From positions 496,001-560,000 of the forward strand of contig JARKND010000005.1 in NCBI GenBank assembly GCA_029309925.1: a DNA stretch of 64,000 bases, read 5' to 3'. Positions 1 through 7,287 of this stretch are shown here, in pieces. The position numbers and the translations under genes are program-made. Each line of letters begins with the position of its first letter. Position 1 is the first letter of the stretch. Source of the DNA: Fulvivirgaceae bacterium JP3-4. GTDB taxonomy: Bacteria > Bacteroidota > Bacteroidia > Cytophagales > Cyclobacteriaceae. The notes beneath the pieces are model-generated. The model did not search any database, was not told the origin of the DNA, and saw only the letters and a list, made by a program, of their open reading frames with translations.

Positions 1-1
1 T

Positions 2-271
2 GTAGCCATGTCAAGTCTTTATCGCTTGCCAAGCCGTAAAGCAATGACCAGCGGAACCTTGTCCATAGTGCCCGATGAAAGTAAATTTATGCATTACTTT
101 ATTAAACGCCTGCTTGATACTGCCGGAAAGTACATCAGCACAAGGCAATTGTTCTTCGGCCTGGAAACTGCAGTCCTCAACAATACAAATACAGTTCCGC
201 AATTCGGTGTGATTCAGGATACAGGAGATGAAGGTGGAGAGTTCATTTTTATAAGACACGATAAAAAGTAA
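2..271 (+). CDS. Caspase-family (C14) protein, C-terminal fragment
   Basis: The window opens inside this gene; only its last 89 residues are present. The phrase SRKAMTSG, followed by a helix-rich stretch and then PQFGVIQDTGDEGGEFIFI, matches the C-terminal end of bacterial caspase-like (peptidase C14) domains, where an SRQ-x-x-TSG segment is followed by a PQY..I...GHEGG-F-F block. The catalytic His and Cys would lie upstream and cannot be seen. The frame is open to the left edge, so the ATG at position 8 is probably internal. It converges with rng and ends at a strong hairpin. The family call rests on the motif pattern only. Confidence 0.6.
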   Translation, partial: VAMSSLYRLPSRKAMTSGTLSIVPDESKFMHYFIKRLLDTAGKYISTRQLFFGLETAVLNNTNTVPQFGVIQDTGDEGGEFIFIRHDKK

Positions 272-306
272 GGCAGTCGATTTTGATTTCGACTGCCTTT
301 GTTTTG
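270..306. terminator. Strong hairpin terminator between convergent genes
   Basis: A perfect 11-bp inverted repeat (270-280 with 289-299, 8-nt loop) starts at the caspase-like gene's stop codon and is followed by a T-rich run on the plus strand. It sits between convergent genes (rng ends at 341) and may serve both strands. Confidence 0.85.
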
Positions 307-340
307 ACACCTTCCAAAGTCCCTTCAGGGGACTTAGTGA

Positions 341-1924
341 TTATTCAACCGGTTCAAACTTCGGTGTGCTCGTCTGCAAATTAATTTCCTCCCCCTCCTT
401 ATTCAGAAACTTAAACTCCACGATCGCCATGGATGTGTCCTGCACAAGTTTTATCCAGCGCTTGTACTTGAAATACCAGCGCATGCGTTGTGAGATCAGC
501 CCTTTGGTGAAGTAAGCGTACAGGTACGGGTGCACCGCCAGCACAAGATCTTTTTCGTTTTGTTTTACGAGCAGGTGCTCGATGTTTGTCTCTATAAGGT
601 CGGAAGTAAGGATCGATGCCGAAATCTTTCCTGTTCCGTTACAGGTAGGACAAACCTCTTTCGTTGCGATGTTCATCTGCGGGCGTACACGCTCGCGGGT
701 GATCTGCATCAACCCGAACTTTGAAAGCGGAAGAACGGTAGACTTGGCTTTGTCGTCCATCATCTCCTCTTTCATCACTTTGTAAATGAGTTTCTTGTTG
801 TCAAGGTTCTTCATATCGATGAAGTCGATGACAATAATTCCACCCATATCGCGCAAGCGAAGCTGACGGGCAATTTCTTTAGCTGCTTCTACGTTAACCG
901 AAAGTGCAGTTGTCTCCTGATTTTCCTCGCGGTTGGATTTGTTACCACTGTTCACATCGATCACGTGAAGTGCTTCCGTGTGTTCGATGATGAGGTACCC
1001 ACCACCTCGTAAACTTACGGTTGTTCCGAAGCCAGACTTGATCTGCTTCTCGATGCCGTAGTGTTCGAAGATCTTGGCTTTACCATTGTAGAATTTTACA
1101 ATCTTCTCCTTGTCAGGCGCAATGGTCTGAATGTACTTGCGTACTTCTTCAAACATCTTCTTGTCGTCAACATGAACATTGTCGAAAGACTCATTCAGGA
1201 GGTCGCGGAGGATGGATGAAGTTTTGTCAAGCTCTCCGATAATTTTTTCGCGCGGACCGGCATTGGGAAGACGCGTCATGCCTTGCTCCCAGGTTTTCAC
1301 CAGGTTGCGAAGGTCGCGGTCGAGCTCCGCAACTTCTTTGTTTTCTGCAACGGTGCGAATGATGACACCGAAGTTCGCAGGCTTGATAGACTGAATCAAA
1401 CGAAGAAGGCGTTTGCGTTCTTCGCTGCTCGTGATTTTTTTGGAAACGCTTACAGCATTGCTGAAAGGCACCAGCACCAGGTATCGCCCGGCTAGTGACA
1501 ACTCACAGGATAATCGTGGCCCTTTTGTAGAGATCGGCTCTTTCACGACCTGAACCGGAATCATTTGATTCTTCGACAACTGCTGGGTGATTTTCCCATG
1601 CTTATCGATATCTGGCTCCGGATTGAACTTGTCGAGATTCGCACCATTCATCTTCTTGCCCCGAACCAGTTTCGTAAACTTTTGAAGTGAACTGAACTGT
1701 GGTCCGAGATCGAGGTAGTGTAAAAAGGCGTCCTTTTCATACCCTACATCGATGAAGGCTGCATTCAATCCAGGAACCACTTTCTTGACGGTTCCGAGGT
1801 AAATATCACCTACGTTGAATTTGCTTCCTTCGGCTTCGTGATGGAATTCAACCAGCGTCTTGTCTTTGAGAAGGGCTATACGACATCCGTCTTGAGTGCC
1901 ACTAATAATTAGTTCGTTACTCAA
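341..1924 (-). CDS. rng: Ribonuclease E/G family endoribonuclease
   Basis: Cytoplasmic endoribonuclease for rRNA maturation and mRNA decay. The 527 residues fit RNase G without the long RNase E tail. An S1 RNA-binding domain lies near residues 35-125 (GDIYLGTVKKVVPGLNAAFIDVG). The catalytic magnesium ligands are Asp323 in DVNSG and Asp367 in DFIDM. The zinc-link motif CPTCNGTGK follows, then the small C-terminal domain. Upstream on the same strand lie the bS22-like peptide, a TPR protein and HU, a gene order I recognise as conserved in Bacteroidota. The 77-nt spacer before the start contains a perfect 8-bp hairpin (1966-1990) that could be a leader control element. Confidence 0.95.
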   Translation of the reverse strand: MSNELIISGTQDGCRIALLKDKTLVEFHHEAEGSKFNVGDIYLGTVKKVVPGLNAAFIDVGYEKDAFLHYLDLGPQFSSLQKFTKLVRGKKMNGANLDKFNPEPDIDKHGKITQQLSKNQMIPVQVVKEPISTKGPRLSCELSLAGRYLVLVPFSNAVSVSKKITSSEERKRLLRLIQSIKPANFGVIIRTVAENKEVAELDRDLRNLVKTWEQGMTRLPNAGPREKIIGELDKTSSILRDLLNESFDNVHVDDKKMFEEVRKYIQTIAPDKEKIVKFYNGKAKIFEHYGIEKQIKSGFGTTVSLRGGGYLIIEHTEALHVIDVNSGNKSNREENQETTALSVNVEAAKEIARQLRLRDMGGIIVIDFIDMKNLDNKKLIYKVMKEEMMDDKAKSTVLPLSKFGLMQITRERVRPQMNIATKEVCPTCNGTGKISASILTSDLIETNIEHLLVKQNEKDLVLAVHPYLYAYFTKGLISQRMRWYFKYKRWIKLVQDTSMAIVEFKFLNKEGEEINLQTSTPKFEPVE

Positions 1925-1965
1925 AACACAAAATGGTTAAGTTAAAAAAGATGTGTATAGAATGA

Positions 1966-1990
1966 CGGCAAGGCTAGAGACACCTTGCCG
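1966..1990 (-). promoter_or_regulatory. Hairpin in the leader between the bS22-like gene and rng
   Basis: A perfect 8-bp stem (CGGCAAGG at 1966-1973 with CCTTGCCG at 1983-1990, 9-nt loop) lies 42 nt upstream of rng and just after the bS22-like stop. No T-run follows on the minus strand, so it looks less like an intrinsic terminator than an RNA processing or leader structure. Confidence 0.5.
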
Positions 1991-2001
1991 CCAAGGGAAG
2001 A

Positions 2002-2091
2002 TTATTTCTTCTTATGTCTGTTCTTTCTAAGACGCTTCTTGCGCTTGTGCGTGGCCATTTTGTGCTTCTTTCTTTTCTTTCCGCTTGGCAT
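2002..2091 (-). CDS. 29-aa basic peptide, bS22/AURKAIP1-COX24-like ribosomal protein
   Basis: A 29-residue peptide, more than half Lys/Arg/His, beginning MPSGKKRKKHKMATHKRKK and ending NRHKKK. The composition and the HKxxTHKRKKRLRKNRHKKK pattern match the tiny AURKAIP1/COX24-domain proteins of Bacteroidota, related to mycobacterial bS22 and mitochondrial mS38, which bind the small ribosomal subunit. It lies between the TPR gene (start 2932, stop 2111) and rng, probably co-transcribed with both. The ATG is 19 nt downstream of the TPR stop. The family is recognised from sequence; ribosome association is inferred. Confidence 0.75.
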   Translation of the reverse strand: MPSGKKRKKHKMATHKRKKRLRKNRHKKK

Positions 2092-2110
2092 AATAAATGA
2101 AATGTTTTAG

Positions 2111-2932
2111 TTATTTATTTAAGTCCTTCAGATAGGAGTCGATCGTTGCCTGTACAGCAGGATCGTTGTCCATCTTTTTCACTTTCTCAAACTGTTCACG
2201 CGCAAGTCCTTTTTCTCCCTTGTTCATCCAGGCGATTCCCAACAGCAGTTGGCCCTGGATGTGATTGGGGTTAACTCTTACAAGTTCGGTCAGCCTTTCA
2301 ATCGCGCGGTCATGCTGACCGGATTGAATTGAAAGCATACCCATATTAAAAAGAGCAAGCTCGTTTTTCGGATCCTTCGCCAAGACTTCTCTCAGCATTG
2401 TGATTCCCTGCATCGGATTCGGTGACGTCAGGTACGTCATCGCCATCTTTGTCTTTACTTCCAGATTTCCCGGCTCAACTTCGAGCACCTTGGAATACAT
2501 CTCCTGTGCCTTGGTTGCCATTAAGCCCTGTCGCGTTTGGTCGAGGGCCAGCGTATACGCCTGGTAATAGTTATCTCCGGCTTTTGTCCAGTTATCAGTC
2601 GTCTTAAAGACCTTCGATGCTTCTTCGGCAAACCATGCAGCGCTGTCGTATCGATTAGCTTTTTTATACAGGCTTGCTAAAGAGTCGGCAAAGATAGCAT
2701 TTTTTTCTTTTTCCGTGCCTCTGGCGAATTGGACACGGAATTCCCGTATCCGCGCTTCCACGGCCTCCGGAGCCTTCGAATGGCTTGCAATATGAGAGGC
2801 TACCGTGTCGCTGCCGGAGGTCTCGGCCGCACCCATCGAAGCTTCATTCTCAACTACTGCTTTAGGCAATTGAAAGATGAGCCAGATAAGAAGGGCGCTG
2901 GCGACAAGAAGTATAATGCGGGTTTTGGTCAT
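2111..2932 (-). CDS. Membrane-anchored tetratricopeptide-repeat protein
   Basis: 273 residues with one N-terminal transmembrane helix (about residues 4-24), then a low-complexity linker, then TPR motifs from about residue 80 to the end. The clearest are LALFNMGMLSIQSGQHDRAI and IQGQLLLGIAWMNKGEKGLA, with the usual A/G/Y spacing. The protein is probably tethered in the inner membrane with the TPR part outside the cytoplasm, acting as a protein-protein scaffold. It lies between HU (36-nt gap) and the bS22-like peptide. This TPR gene is a regular member of the rng-HU block in Bacteroidota, but I know of no assigned biochemical role. Confidence 0.85.
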   Translation of the reverse strand: MTKTRIILLVASALLIWLIFQLPKAVVENEASMGAAETSGSDTVASHIASHSKAPEAVEARIREFRVQFARGTEKEKNAIFADSLASLYKKANRYDSAAWFAEEASKVFKTTDNWTKAGDNYYQAYTLALDQTRQGLMATKAQEMYSKVLEVEPGNLEVKTKMAMTYLTSPNPMQGITMLREVLAKDPKNELALFNMGMLSIQSGQHDRAIERLTELVRVNPNHIQGQLLLGIAWMNKGEKGLAREQFEKVKKMDNDPAVQATIDSYLKDLNK

Positions 2933-2968
2933 ATCAAGAGGACTGAAGGGCGTTGCAGCCGAGCAGAA

Positions 2969-3274
2969 TTATTTTTCTGCCAGTTGCTTTACCTTTTCAC
3001 TGTTCTTGATCTTGTTGATGAATATCTTGGCAGGCTTAAAGCTTGGGATGAAATGCTCATCGATTACCAACGCGGTATTTCTGGAAATATTCCGGGCGAT
3101 CTTTTTCTTGCGTTTTTTATTAATGAAACTTCCGAAGCCACGAATGTAAATGTTGTTGCCATTCGCCATCGAAGTCTTGATCACGCTGAAGAATGCTTCC
3201 ACTGATGCCGTTACATCAGCCTTATCCACACCTGTCTTTTCAGCAATTTCGTTGATAATATCTGCTTTCGTCAC
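2969..3274 (-). CDS. HU/IHF-family DNA-binding protein
   Basis: A 101-residue histone-like protein that dimerises and bends DNA. It begins TKADIINEIAEKTGVDKADV, the standard HU helix-turn-helix core, and contains IYIRGFGSFINKKRKKKIARN, the beta-arm entry. I chose the GTG at 3274 over an ATG at 3313: homologues start at this TKADI segment, and the ATG lies inside a perfect TAAATTTG -7 promoter box (3311-3318). It heads the minus-strand group HU-TPR-bS22-rng and is divergent from mutY with about 100 bp between them. Confidence 0.92.
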   Translation of the reverse strand: MTKADIINEIAEKTGVDKADVTASVEAFFSVIKTSMANGNNIYIRGFGSFINKKRKKKIARNISRNTALVIDEHFIPSFKPAKIFINKIKNSEKVKQLAEK

Positions 3275-3310
3275 TGTAGTATATTTAGAGTCAAAAAATA
3301 AACGGGAGGG

Positions 3311-3318
3311 CAAATTTA
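3311..3318 (-). promoter_or_regulatory. -7 promoter box (TAnnTTTG type) for the HU operon
   Basis: The minus strand reads TAAATTTG, a perfect match to the Bacteroidota -7 consensus. It is 37 nt upstream of the GTG start of the HU gene, with a T-run about 18 nt further upstream in the -33 position. A 6-bp inverted repeat (GGCAAA at 3309-3314, TTTGCC at 3320-3325) overlaps the box and could be an operator in the mutY/HU divergent region. Confidence 0.55.
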
Positions 3319-3371
3319 GTTTGCCTTGTCAGATTTAAAAATGAATATTGAAAAAATTGATAATCAAGGGG

Positions 3372-4430
3372 ATGGGTAAACGATATTTTCCGGATAAAAT
3401 CGTTAAGTGGTACGCTGACAACAAAAGGTCGCTTCCCTGGCGGGAGACAAAAGACCCGTACAAAATCTGGCTTTCGGAGATAATCCTGCAACAAACTCGC
3501 GTGGTTCAGGGATTGCCGTACTACCTGCGTTTCATTGACCGCTACCCGACAGTTATGAATCTCGCTGCCGCGCCCCCGGATGAAGTCCTGCGCCTCTGGC
3601 AAGGCCTCGGCTACTACACGCGGGCGCGCAACCTGCAAAAATGTGCACAAACGATTGTTGAGAAGCACGGTGGAAAATTTCCTTCCGCTTATAACGAGTT
3701 GCTCACATTGCCTGGCATCGGTGAATACACCGCAGCTGCTATTGCTTCGATCAGTTTCAGTGAACCGGTAGCCGTTGTAGACGGCAACGTGTTTCGTGTG
3801 TTGTCACGCGTGTTCGGAATAGATACGCCAATCAATTCCCCGGACGGGAAAAAAGAATTTACGCGACTGGCAAACAGCCTGATCGATGCGCGGAACCCTG
3901 CAGAATACAACCAGGGTTTGATGGAGTTTGGAGCTTTGCTTTGCACACCAAAGAATCCGCGGTGCGAAGAATGCGTTTTTAAAAAGAACTGTCATGCATA
4001 TGCGAATCAGCTTATGGATAAGTTACCGGTGAAGCTAAAAGGCAAGGCCAGCCGGAAACGCTACTTCTATTATTTTGTCTTCGACCATGGCGACAAGTTG
4101 CTGATGAGAAAGCGCGAAGAAAAAGACATCTGGTTTGGGTTATTTGATTTTCACCTTGTAGAACGCAATAAGCCAGTGAAACCGGAGAAGCTGCTGCTGG
4201 ATAGTTCGATTGGCGCATGGGTGTCGGATGCAAAAAATGTGACGATCTCCAAACCTTATAAGCACATCCTGACGCATCAAACGATCTTTTCAAGGTTTAT
4301 CATCATAAAAAAGAAGCAAAAGCCGCTCGGAATAAAGGGTACGCATGGCGTTTACAATCTAAAACAGGTCAATGACCTCCCGAAACCGGTTTTGGTATCG
4401 AGATTTCTATCGGATCATTATATTTTATAG
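3372..4430 (+). CDS. mutY: A/G-specific adenine DNA glycosylase
   Basis: Removes adenine mispaired with 8-oxoguanine. The protein is about 352 residues. It has the N-terminal catalytic domain with ILQQTRV (catalytic Glu region SEIILQQT), the helix-hairpin-helix LPGIGEYTAAAI, the catalytic Asp in AVVDGNVFRV, and a 4Fe-4S cluster loop C-x6-C-x2-C-x5-C (CTPKNPRCEECVFKKNC). A MutT-like C-terminal domain that reads 8-oxoG follows (from about residue 220). I prefer the ATG at 3372; an in-frame ATG at 3348 would add eight residues. The gene precedes ssb, gldE and gldD, a common Bacteroidota order. Confidence 0.95.
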   Translation: MGKRYFPDKIVKWYADNKRSLPWRETKDPYKIWLSEIILQQTRVVQGLPYYLRFIDRYPTVMNLAAAPPDEVLRLWQGLGYYTRARNLQKCAQTIVEKHGGKFPSAYNELLTLPGIGEYTAAAIASISFSEPVAVVDGNVFRVLSRVFGIDTPINSPDGKKEFTRLANSLIDARNPAEYNQGLMEFGALLCTPKNPRCEECVFKKNCHAYANQLMDKLPVKLKGKASRKRYFYYFVFDHGDKLLMRKREEKDIWFGLFDFHLVERNKPVKPEKLLLDSSIGAWVSDAKNVTISKPYKHILTHQTIFSRFIIIKKKQKPLGIKGTHGVYNLKQVNDLPKPVLVSRFLSDHYIL

Positions 4431-4445
4431 TTGACTTAAAGATGG

Positions 4446-4453
4446 TACTTTTG
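4446..4453 (+). promoter_or_regulatory. -7 promoter box (TAnnTTTG type) upstream of ssb
   Basis: TACTTTTG is a perfect -7 consensus match, 15 nt after the mutY stop. It would give a roughly 110-nt ssb leader that contains the A/C-rich word array at 4511-4562. No clear -33 TTTG was seen at the usual spacing. Confidence 0.45.
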
Positions 4454-4510
4454 TTATCCCTGCAACCCAAACATGACGAGACACAAGTTGTCTTATAAAG
4501 TTGGCAGGTT

Positions 4511-4562
4511 GCAAACACGGAACACAGAACTCATAACACGGAACTCGAAACTCGTAACTAAT
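4511..4562 (+). repeat. A/C-rich reiterated-word array in the ssb leader
   Basis: About 50 nt made of 7-9-nt variants of GGAACTCGAAAC / CATAACACGGAAC (for example 4528-4556). The same word style recurs at 37511-37646, 38732-38858 and 58331-58378. There is no inverted partner here. It ends about 12 nt before the ssb start. Confidence 0.6.
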
Positions 4563-4573
4563 AAACATATAAT

Positions 4574-5032
4574 ATGTCTGGCGTAAATAAAGTCATTCTT
4601 GTCGGTCGACTCGGCAAAGAACCTGAAGTTCGTAATCTCGATAACGGTACAGCCGTAGCCAATTTTACACTCGCTACTTCAGAGTCGTACAAGGACAAGA
4701 CAACAGGCGAGAAAAAAGAAGTAACGGAATGGCATAACGTTGTTTTGTGGAGAGGACTTGCTGAGATTGCTCAGCGCTACGTCCACAAAGGCGATATGGT
4801 GTATATCGAAGGAAAACTCCGCACCCGTTCATGGGAGAAAGATGGCGTTACCCGTTATACAACCGAAATCGTTGCAGACAACATGACGATGTTGGGCTCA
4901 CGTGGTGGCGGCAACAGTGGTGGAGGATCTTCGTCCGGTGACTATAACTCCGGTGCGAGATCTACTGAGCGTGCATCGGCAGGCAGCTACAGTGCTCCTC
5001 CGGACAACAGCACGGATGATCTTCCGTTCTAA
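4574..5032 (+). CDS. ssb: Single-stranded DNA-binding protein
   Basis: Coats single-stranded DNA in replication and repair. The 152 residues comprise an OB fold over about residues 1-108 ([17 protein letters not shown], with conserved EWHNVVLW and [14 protein letters not shown]) and a Gly/Ser-rich flexible linker from about 110. The acidic tip DDLPF recruits partner proteins. The start is clear because the family begins [11 protein letters not shown]. It lies between mutY and gldE. Confidence 0.97.
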   Translation: MSGVNKVILVGRLGKEPEVRNLDNGTAVANFTLATSESYKDKTTGEKKEVTEWHNVVLWRGLAEIAQRYVHKGDMVYIEGKLRTRSWEKDGVTRYTTEIVADNMTMLGSRGGGNSGGGSSSGDYNSGARSTERASAGSYSAPPDNSTDDLPF

Positions 5033-5056
5033 TCTCTAAACTAAAAGACTTCTTAC

Positions 5057-6373
5057 TTGGACGAGCCTCCCAGTTATTCTTTTTTACTGACCATCTTTTC
5101 TGATCAGAGCCTGCTGTACTTTCTGCTACTGGCAGCGTTACTGTTCTTTTCAGGATGGGCTTCAGCCGTAGAAGCAGCGTTCTTTTCGCTGGATCATGAT
5201 GAAGTGGGCAGATTTCAAACCAGTAATGATATTCGTGAAAAAAGGATCGCGGCTCTCGTAAAGGAACCGCGACTTCTTTTAAACACACTCACCATCTGCA
5301 AGTACTTCGCGCTTTGCGCCACTGCAGTCATCACCATCATTACCCTGGCAAACGACACAACTGTTGAATCAAATGATTTGTCCGCAGGAACATCTTTGTT
5401 TCTGACAACGGTCATGTTTGCGCTTGCCGGAGTTATTCTCGCAAAGATCATCGGCACAGCCAACAATATTTCAATTGCCCGCGCGAACAGCAGGCTGACT
5501 TCGTTTTTAGTTTCGGTAATCCGACCCATTGCAAAGCCGTTACTAAAAACATCTGTACGTGTTGAACGAAAGCTGAATTCCAAAACCGAAGAAACAGTAA
5601 TGGAAGAGCTCACGCAGGCCTTGCAGCTTGCCACGGTGGACAACGAACCGATCGAGGGTGAAAAAGAAATTCTGGAAGGTATCGTCAACTTTGGCACGAT
5701 GACCGTGCGGCAGGTGATGAAACCAAGATCTGAAATTTCATTTACAACTGCCCGACTTGATTTTTTCCAGCTGATGGAGTTTGTAAACAAGTCTGGTTTT
5801 TCCCGCGTGCCCGTGTGCAAGGATTCCCTTGAAAATGTTGAGGGCTTCCTTTATATCAAAGATCTGCTTCCTTTTCTCGAGGCTGGCCCGGATTTTCGCT
5901 GGCAGAAACTGCTTCGCCCCGCGTATTATGTTCAGGAAACGCGCAAGATCGATTCACTGCTGAAGGAATTCCAGGAAAAGCGTGTTCACATGGCATTAGT
6001 GAAAAACACAGAAGGCGTAATTGTGGGAATAATAACGCTGGAGGACATCATTGAAGAGATCATTGGCGATATCAACGATGAGTTCGATGAACCCGGTCTT
6101 CGCTATCAGCGCTTGAATGAAAACAATTACCTGTTTGACGGGAAAATTTCAATCTATGAATTCTGTCGTGTGCTGAATATTGATACAGCGGTGTTCCAGC
6201 CGGTGAAAGGGATCAACGAATCACTCAACGGTGTTCTCGTTGAAGTCAATGGCGAACTTCCCACTGTAGGTGACAAAATAGTGATCGGTGATTTTACGTT
6301 TATCATCGAAGCAGTCGATCATAAAAAAATCAAAAAAGTGCGGGTTCAGATTCATGAAGAGGCAAATCGCTAA
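5057..6373 (+). CDS. gldE: Gliding motility-associated CBS-domain protein GldE
   Basis: 438 residues with a DUF21/CNNM-type membrane region (helices at about residues 12-36, 78-100 and 108-130). Paired CBS domains follow (about 195-320, containing [14 protein letters not shown] and [26 protein letters not shown]), then a C-terminal CorC/HlyC transporter-associated domain. In flavobacteria GldE supports assembly of the gliding/T9SS machinery, perhaps through GldD. Start: the TTG at 5057, 24 nt after ssb; no ATG precedes the first membrane helix in frame. Its end overlaps gldD by 20 nt, which suggests translational coupling. Confidence 0.9.
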   Translation: MDEPPSYSFLLTIFSDQSLLYFLLLAALLFFSGWASAVEAAFFSLDHDEVGRFQTSNDIREKRIAALVKEPRLLLNTLTICKYFALCATAVITIITLANDTTVESNDLSAGTSLFLTTVMFALAGVILAKIIGTANNISIARANSRLTSFLVSVIRPIAKPLLKTSVRVERKLNSKTEETVMEELTQALQLATVDNEPIEGEKEILEGIVNFGTMTVRQVMKPRSEISFTTARLDFFQLMEFVNKSGFSRVPVCKDSLENVEGFLYIKDLLPFLEAGPDFRWQKLLRPAYYVQETRKIDSLLKEFQEKRVHMALVKNTEGVIVGIITLEDIIEEIIGDINDEFDEPGLRYQRLNENNYLFDGKISIYEFCRVLNIDTAVFQPVKGINESLNGVLVEVNGELPTVGDKIVIGDFTFIIEAVDHKKIKKVRVQIHEEANR

Positions 6374-6950
6374 TTTTTGCGCAATAGCAACGGCAGTAAT
6401 TATCGTCACCGCGTGTGAGAAGAGTTATTTGCCGAAACCGATCGGCTACAACCGGCTCGAGCTTCCCGAAGCTGAATACGTAAGGCTTCCTGATTCACTT
6501 CCCTACTCATTCGAAGTGTCGAAGCACGCGAAAGTACTTGACGACACATCTGCCATCAACGAGCGCTACTGGATTGAAATTTATTATCCGCTTCTCAAGT
6601 CGAATGTACACATCACGTATAAGCGCGTGGCTAACCAAAAACTTCTCAAGGAATTTCTGGATGACGCATACACGCTCACAGCCAAACACCAGATCAAAGC
6701 TTACGGCATCAACGAGATCATTACAAAAACCGGCAAAGGCGAAACGGCAGTGATCGCTGAACTTGAAGGTGAAGTACCCAGTCAGTTTCAGTTCACCATC
6801 ACCGACTCGACAAAAAACTTTCTTCGTGGAGCACTTTACTTCAACACCAAAGTGCACAACGACTCACTCGCTCCCGCAATTGAGTATATGAAGAAGGACA
6901 TTATGCACATGATCAATACTTTCGAGTGGAATGCTCAGACTTCGAAGTAG
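6354..6950 (+). CDS. gldD: Gliding motility lipoprotein GldD
   Basis: 198 residues. The N terminus [21 protein letters not shown] is a lipoprotein signal ending in a Cys about 21 residues in. After it come the family phrases [16 protein letters not shown] and FEVSKHAKV. GldD is required for gliding and T9SS function in Flavobacterium johnsoniae. The ATG at 6354 gives a proper signal peptide; an upstream in-frame start would place 22 charged residues before it. The gene starts inside gldE (20-nt overlap). It ends with TAG, so TAG is an ordinary stop codon in this genome. Confidence 0.93.
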   Translation: MKRQIANFCAIATAVIIVTACEKSYLPKPIGYNRLELPEAEYVRLPDSLPYSFEVSKHAKVLDDTSAINERYWIEIYYPLLKSNVHITYKRVANQKLLKEFLDDAYTLTAKHQIKAYGINEIITKTGKGETAVIAELEGEVPSQFQFTITDSTKNFLRGALYFNTKVHNDSLAPAIEYMKKDIMHMINTFEWNAQTSK

Positions 6951-7008
6951 ATTGAAGTATTGTCATCGTTTTATCCACGTATCCACTAAGGCATTAGGCA
7001 CTGGACGT

Positions 7009-7117
7009 TAGTTGGGCGCACCCAACTAGAAAGCACCTGTTCGTGCCTATCCCGCGTTTTGGCGGGAAGCCATTGCCGCGTCAGCGGTCGAGAGCGAAGG
7101 ACCCTCATCAAGTTTGC
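7009..7117 (+). repeat. Multi-hairpin direct repeat, copy 1
   Basis: Positions 7023-7117 align without gaps to 11853-11947 (95 bp, six substitutions). Predicted stems: TAGTTGGG/CCCAACTA (7009-7028), GCAC/GTGC, TCCCGC/GCGGGA (7050-7067), GCCGC/GCGGT (7075-7088) and an overlapping alternative GGTC/GACC. In this copy a further TCATCAA/TTGATGA stem spans about 7105-7134. Five of the six substitutions fall in loops or linkers and one at the outer end of the last stem. The element occupies most of the 337-bp gene-free stretch between gldD and the large exported protein; nothing else was seen there. Confidence 0.8.
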
Positions 7118-7287
7118 AAAAACTGTGTTGATGACTGCGCAGATGTTTTCCGTTAAATTTTCTGTATTCCGAGAAGCTCATTTCATATTGTAGTGAAGTA
7201 TTCATGCCCTGTTATCAGCGTGAGATGCCAATTCTAGTGTAAAAGACTAACTGAGGTTTTAAGGAAGTTTGGTGAAATTCTAAACTT

